Below are positions 6,197-8,780 of a DNA stretch of 8,780 nt, piece by piece. The first letter of the stretch is position 1. Each line of letters begins with the position of its first letter. Made by a program: the position numbers and the translations under genes. The notes below the pieces were generated by a model. That model did no database searches. It was not told where the DNA came from and saw only the letters and a list, made by a program, of their open reading frames with translations. The stretch comes from Acidimicrobiaceae bacterium (lineage in GTDB: Bacteria > Actinomycetota > Acidimicrobiia > Acidimicrobiales > UBA8592): NCBI GenBank assembly GCA_002715405.1, contig PAZD01000027.1:20918-29697 (forward strand), read 5' to 3'.

Positions 6197-6874
6197 TTAT
6201 AGATAGAAATCAAAGTGTTTTGATAGGTATTTATCATTTGGCAAGGGGTGATCAAGAATAATTTGATGATTAAATACATTCGGGGATTTTTTCCATTTTT
6301 TGTTTAACCTTAGTGATAGATTATAGAGTAGTAGATATCCTTCATGATATAGATCTTTCGCATATTTTGAGATTTTCGATAGTTCTTTTGAATTTTGGAA
6401 GTCATTGTATTTAAGTGCTTGAATATATTTTCTTTCTTCAGCTTCTGTCCCTAAGCTTTGAAATATATTTGTTGCTTTTTGTAGGTATAGATGAGCTTTA
6501 TCAAAGTATTGATTATAATGATGAAGTTCATCATTTTCTAATTGATCTATATTTTTGATAAAATTGGTCCAATAGTACATACCTTGTTTATAGTTATAAG
6601 GACTTTTTTTCTTATATTTTTTAATTTTCGATAATAGTATTGAAATATTATGGTTATATCTTAGAGGTAGTTTTTGTTTTTTGTCTTTATTAATTATATT
6701 TTCATTGATATTCTTTTTAATCGAAGAGTATTGGTTGATGATAAAAATAATCACAATGATACTTATTAATGCTTTAATTTCTAGATAATTGAAGAAGAAT
6801 AGTAATATGGTGAATACAAAAATAATGATTAATACCTTTTCATTTTTCAGTTCAATTTCTGGGAAGTTGATCAT
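6197..6874 (-). CDS. Membrane protein with two N-terminal helices and a helical soluble domain
   Basis: The 225-residue protein has two hydrophobic helices at about 13-30 and 34-48, separated by a short charged turn, so the N-terminus and the large C-terminal domain probably face the same side. The soluble part is Lys/Asn/Tyr-rich and helical. It includes a Tyr-Lys-Gln-Gly-Met-Tyr-Tyr-Trp segment (about 95-102), an Ala-Glu-Glu-Arg-Lys-Tyr segment near 145, and an aromatic end. I cannot name a family. The start overlaps the end of the upstream gene (6852-7283) by 23 bases in another frame and lacks a TATAA element, so it is probably expressed from the same transcript or from a promoter inside that gene. 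Together the two look like a membrane-protein pair. Confidence 0.8.
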   Translation of the reverse strand: MINFPEIELKNEKVLIIIFVFTILLFFFNYLEIKALISIIVIIFIINQYSSIKKNINENIINKDKKQKLPLRYNHNISILLSKIKKYKKKSPYNYKQGMYYWTNFIKNIDQLENDELHHYNQYFDKAHLYLQKATNIFQSLGTEAEERKYIQALKYNDFQNSKELSKISKYAKDLYHEGYLLLYNLSLRLNKKWKKSPNVFNHQIILDHPLPNDKYLSKHFDFYL

Positions 6875-7283
6875 TGGTACTTGATATATTAAAGAAATAT
6901 AAAATAATTGATATCATAACAAGAAGTATTCCAAAATATAATAGATTATCATTTTTTCCTAGATAGAGTGTGAAAGCAAGTATATATTTCCTAAGGTTTG
7001 TATAGAAGGACTCATTTTCTTCATGTAATTTAAATTCTAGATCAACTTCGTAAAGTTGATACGCGAAGTCATTTGAAAATTCTGCGATACGATTGACTGA
7101 ATTCTCTATGATTTGATTTAATGTTAGATCTAGGATTGTTTCATTTTTTTTTTGAGTATATTCTCTTAATAGTTTTTTTGATTCTTCTGCCTCATATTCA
7201 GATAAATAGTCTTGTTTTTTGTCTGTATATCCTGTAATTTGAGGTCTTGTATCATCTGGTTTTAGTTCACTTAAGAGGCTCAT
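6852..7283 (-). CDS. Probable tail-anchored membrane protein of unknown function
   Basis: The 143-residue protein is acidic and helical over about 1-95, with a strongly charged segment rich in Glu, Lys and Asp at 20-48. It then has a hydrophobic stretch at about 98-108 and a clear membrane helix at about 113-132, ending in a short polar tail. That layout fits a C-terminally anchored protein with its bulk in the cytosol or virion interior. The start is an exact TATAAATG and lies 28 bp from the end of RPB10 on the same strand. It overlaps the downstream membrane protein by 23 bases. The function is not known to me. Confidence 0.8.
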   Translation of the reverse strand: MSLLSELKPDDTRPQITGYTDKKQDYLSEYEAEESKKLLREYTQKKNETILDLTLNQIIENSVNRIAEFSNDFAYQLYEVDLEFKLHEENESFYTNLRKYILAFTLYLGKNDNLLYFGILLVMISIILYFFNISSTNDQLPRN

Positions 7284-7288
7284 TTATA
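7281..7288 (-). promoter_or_regulatory. TATAAATG start-codon element of the tail-anchored protein gene
   Basis: Exact TATAAATG ending in the start codon, within the 28-bp gap after RPB10. It suggests the gene has its own start signal rather than relying only on RPB10 transcription. Confidence 0.4.
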
Positions 7289-7311
7289 TAGTAATAGAAT
7301 ATTAAATTTTA

Positions 7312-7572
7312 TTAAATAGACGAAATAAGGTGAACATTTGCTAGGAACATCCTTCGACAACAATATTTATGTAGATTTAGTTCATCAAGAGATTGACCTT
7401 CAATTGATTTTTTAATGGATCCATCATTTGTAATATTGATATATTCAATATCAAGATCACTAGTAACATTTTCATTTGATTTATTTTTTTTTTCTGTTAT
7501 TAATTGAATAAATGGATTCCATTTATCTCCAATAACTTCACCACAAGTAAAACAACGAATAGGAATAATCAT
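7312..7572 (-). CDS. RPB10: RNA polymerase subunit RPB10 (subunit N) homologue
   Basis: RPB10 is a small zinc-binding subunit that helps assemble the large polymerase subunits, and many large DNA viruses encode it. The 86-residue protein starts Met-Ile-Ile-Pro-Ile-Arg-Cys7-Phe-Thr-Cys10-Gly, the hallmark N-terminus. It carries the second zinc half-site as Tyr-Cys71-Cys72-Arg-Arg-Met, followed by a hydrophobic end. Cellular homologues are about 65-75 residues with the Cys-Cys pair near 45, so this copy has roughly 25 extra residues between the half-sites (about 27-58, polar and acidic). All four zinc Cys are present. The start lies in an exact TATAAATG. The gene diverges from the gene at 7632, sharing a 59-bp promoter region. 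Confidence 0.95.
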   Translation of the reverse strand: MIIPIRCFTCGEVIGDKWNPFIQLITEKKNKSNENVTSDLDIEYINITNDGSIKKSIEGQSLDELNLHKYCCRRMFLANVHLISSI

Positions 7573-7577
7573 TTATA
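7570..7577 (-). promoter_or_regulatory. TATAAATG start-codon element of RPB10
   Basis: Exact TATAAATG ending in the RPB10 start codon. The opposite-strand gene in the same 59-bp intergenic space has the closely similar TATAAAATG. Confidence 0.4.
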
Positions 7578-7625
7578 TTTAATGTAGAATATATTTTTAA
7601 ATCAAATTTTATTATTTTTGTTTAT

Positions 7626-7634
7626 TATAAAATG
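7626..7634 (+). promoter_or_regulatory. TATAAAATG start-codon element of the 214-residue protein gene
   Basis: TATAAA abuts the start codon at 7632. It is one base longer than the 8-mer at four other starts. Confidence 0.35.
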
Positions 7635-8276
7635 AATCTCGGAGAATATTTTAGATTATCTGATATTGTACCATATCATTCCTTAACTGAAAATAGGAAT
7701 ATTATCCTTGAACCATTATCATGTATTTTTCGGATGATTTTATTAAAATATAAACCTCCTGGTACGAAGATATCAATTTATAATAATTCAATATGTTATA
7801 ATGAACCAAATTACCTTCAGGGTTTAATACGAACTTATAATGGAGATACACGTGAAGATTTACATAATTTATACAATCCATTTTTTAAATCCTTTGAATG
7901 GTATTCTGTAGATGATAGGATTCATCAATATTTTTATGAAAAATGTAAGGATGGACTAAACATATTACTTGAAAGTTATGAAAAAGATAGTATCATATAC
8001 TATACATTAAATCACTATTGTAAATTATTCAAAGATATTCTAGAAAAAAAAGATTTCGAAAATGAAGAACAAAAAGAATCACCATTATTAGATGATTTAA
8101 AGGATATTTGGAAAAGATCTGAGGTAGAAATATTATATCAAATATTTCAATATCTTGAAACAATACAAGATAATGAAGAAAAAGAAGTATATTTAAGTGT
8201 GATCGATAATTTAGTGACAATGAAAGAAAAAAAAGTATATAATTATATAAATAAGTATAGTACAAGTTATAATTAA
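7632..8276 (+). CDS. Helical protein of unknown function
   Basis: The 214-residue protein has a well-ordered N-terminal half (about 1-100), rich in Tyr, Pro, Ile and Leu. It contains Ile-Leu-Glu-Pro-Leu-Ser-Cys (25-31), a Pro-Pro-Gly-Thr-Lys-Ile segment (about 41-46) and Gly-Asp-Thr-Arg-Glu-Asp-Leu-His (70-77). The C-terminal half is charged and helical (about 100-210), probably with a coiled coil and no membrane segment. The mix of conserved-looking Pro/Gly/aromatic motifs suggests a virus-lineage core protein, but I cannot name one. The stop codon shares bases with the stop of the convergent gene at 8273: the four bases TTAA at 8273-8276 end both. The start is TATAAAATG, divergent from RPB10. 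Confidence 0.75.
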   Translation: MNLGEYFRLSDIVPYHSLTENRNIILEPLSCIFRMILLKYKPPGTKISIYNNSICYNEPNYLQGLIRTYNGDTREDLHNLYNPFFKSFEWYSVDDRIHQYFYEKCKDGLNILLESYEKDSIIYYTLNHYCKLFKDILEKKDFENEEQKESPLLDDLKDIWKRSEVEILYQIFQYLETIQDNEEKEVYLSVIDNLVTMKEKKVYNYINKYSTSYN

Positions 8277-8677
8277 CTCAATGAAGGAAAATCATCTTCT
8301 GAATTAATATCAAAATCAACATCTTTCTTTTCAAACCTTTCTTTTTGTTTCTGAGCTAAATTAACATGTTTTAATTTTCGATCATATCTTTGTGAAACAT
8401 AATCATTCACTTCAATGAATGTAGCTTTCACTTCTTTACCATCCAATCCATAACGATTAAATGTATATGGATCAAGCGTTCTTGGAAGTATACCTGATTC
8501 AAGGTTAAATTTACCCAATGATCGAATCGGTCTTTCTAATTGAAAATCAATATCAATATATTCACACTTTAATTCAAACTCTTTAATGATATCCTTTTTC
8601 AAAGATAAAATACTATCTTCGAGATTACATTCAAACTTTTTTGTAATATTATTTTTAGAAATTACAAAAACTATCAT
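8273..8677 (-). CDS. Small protein with possible ubiquitin-like (beta-grasp) N-terminus
   Basis: The 134-residue protein opens with an alternating hydrophobic strand (2-6), a second strand (about 11-17), then an acidic turn and an amphipathic helix (about 20-34). This is the order seen in ubiquitin-like folds. The similarity is structural impression only, as no ubiquitin residues or C-terminal Gly-Gly are retained. A mid-segment Leu-Asp-Pro-Tyr-Thr-Phe-Asn-Arg-Tyr-Gly (68-77) looks conserved. The C-terminus is a charged helix followed by an acidic tail ending Asp-Asp-Phe-Pro-Ser-Leu-Ser. It has no membrane segment. It converges on the gene at 7632 with overlapping stops. The start follows TTGTGA rather than a TATAA element. 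Confidence 0.7.
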   Translation of the reverse strand: MIVFVISKNNITKKFECNLEDSILSLKKDIIKEFELKCEYIDIDFQLERPIRSLGKFNLESGILPRTLDPYTFNRYGLDGKEVKATFIEVNDYVSQRYDRKLKHVNLAQKQKERFEKKDVDFDINSEDDFPSLS

Positions 8678-8728
8678 TCACAATACTTATTTATATTTTA
8701 TAAAAAAACTTTAAATTATTTTATTTAT

Positions 8729-8780
8729 TTATTTTGATCTACGACGAGTAGCTTTTTTTTTCTTTGTCCCTTTTCTTTTT
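8729..8780 (-). CDS. C-terminal end of a basic protein, cut by the right window edge
   Basis: Only about 16 codons are visible, reading Lys-Arg-Lys-Gly-Thr then four Lys, Ala-Thr-Arg-Arg-Arg-Ser-Lys and TAA. A very basic C-terminal tail is plausible for a giant-virus structural or DNA-binding protein and matches the basic tail of the gene at 2947. Other minus frames here also end in stops (for example at 8739-8741), so the frame choice is uncertain. Confidence 0.4.
   Translation of the reverse strand, partial: KRKGTKKKKATRRRSK

Noticed and set aside
8029..8265. 78-codon minus-strand frame
   Set aside because: Antisense to the helical C-terminal half of the gene at 7632; Leu/Phe/Tyr-rich with no sensible motif.

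Overview
This looks like part of a nucleocytoplasmic large DNA virus (giant virus) genome, most probably an alga-infecting member of the Imitervirales (Mimivirus/Mesomimivirus-like). The grounds are: virus-style transcription genes packed together (a TFIIS-like elongation factor, a VLTF-2/A1L-like late factor and an RPB10-like RNA polymerase subunit); very AT-rich DNA with short intergenic gaps and genes on both strands; small membrane proteins of unknown function; and Lys/Arg-rich protein tails. No tRNA, rRNA, CRISPR array, intein or insertion sequence is visible. Family assignments come from reading motifs, not from a search.

Left third (1-2947, minus strand): one very long reading frame that differs from everything else. 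It starts at 2947 with an AT-rich, virus-like start and a strongly basic N-terminal tail. It reads 374 codons to a single amber codon (TAG, minus strand, 1823-1825), then continues in the same frame for 607 more codons without a stop and leaves the window at the left edge. The continuation encodes a charged Ala/Glu/Lys/Arg coiled coil, two TPR-like repeats 234 bp apart, and about 300 codons of normal-looking protein. The first in-frame ATG after the amber codon lies past the coiled coil and repeats, so these are most simply explained as part of the upstream gene. Base composition swings inside this frame from very GC-rich (47 of 60 bases GC at 1141-1200) to AT-rich (16 of 60 at 1921-1980).

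Middle and right (2948-8780): a compact, AT-rich viral gene block. In order: TFIIS-like (+), a small Cys-containing protein (-), a membrane-anchored acidic SAP-domain protein (-), a small membrane protein (+), a VLTF-2-like factor (+), an unknown protein (-), two overlapping membrane proteins (-), RPB10 (-), an unknown helical protein (+), a possibly ubiquitin-like protein (-), and the C-terminal end of a basic protein (-) at the right edge. Convergent genes meet with a 1-base gap or overlap by 4 or 41 bases. Divergent pairs share 59-81 bp promoters.

Seven of the twelve visible start codons sit directly behind a TATAA element (TATAAATG, TATAAAATG or TATAATATG), resembling the poxvirus late TAAATG arrangement. 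Together with the VLTF-2-like gene this hints at poxvirus-like late transcription, but that link is inference. The main items worth a second look are the interrupted mosaic gene at the left, the TATAA-ATG start context, and the membrane-anchored SAP protein.
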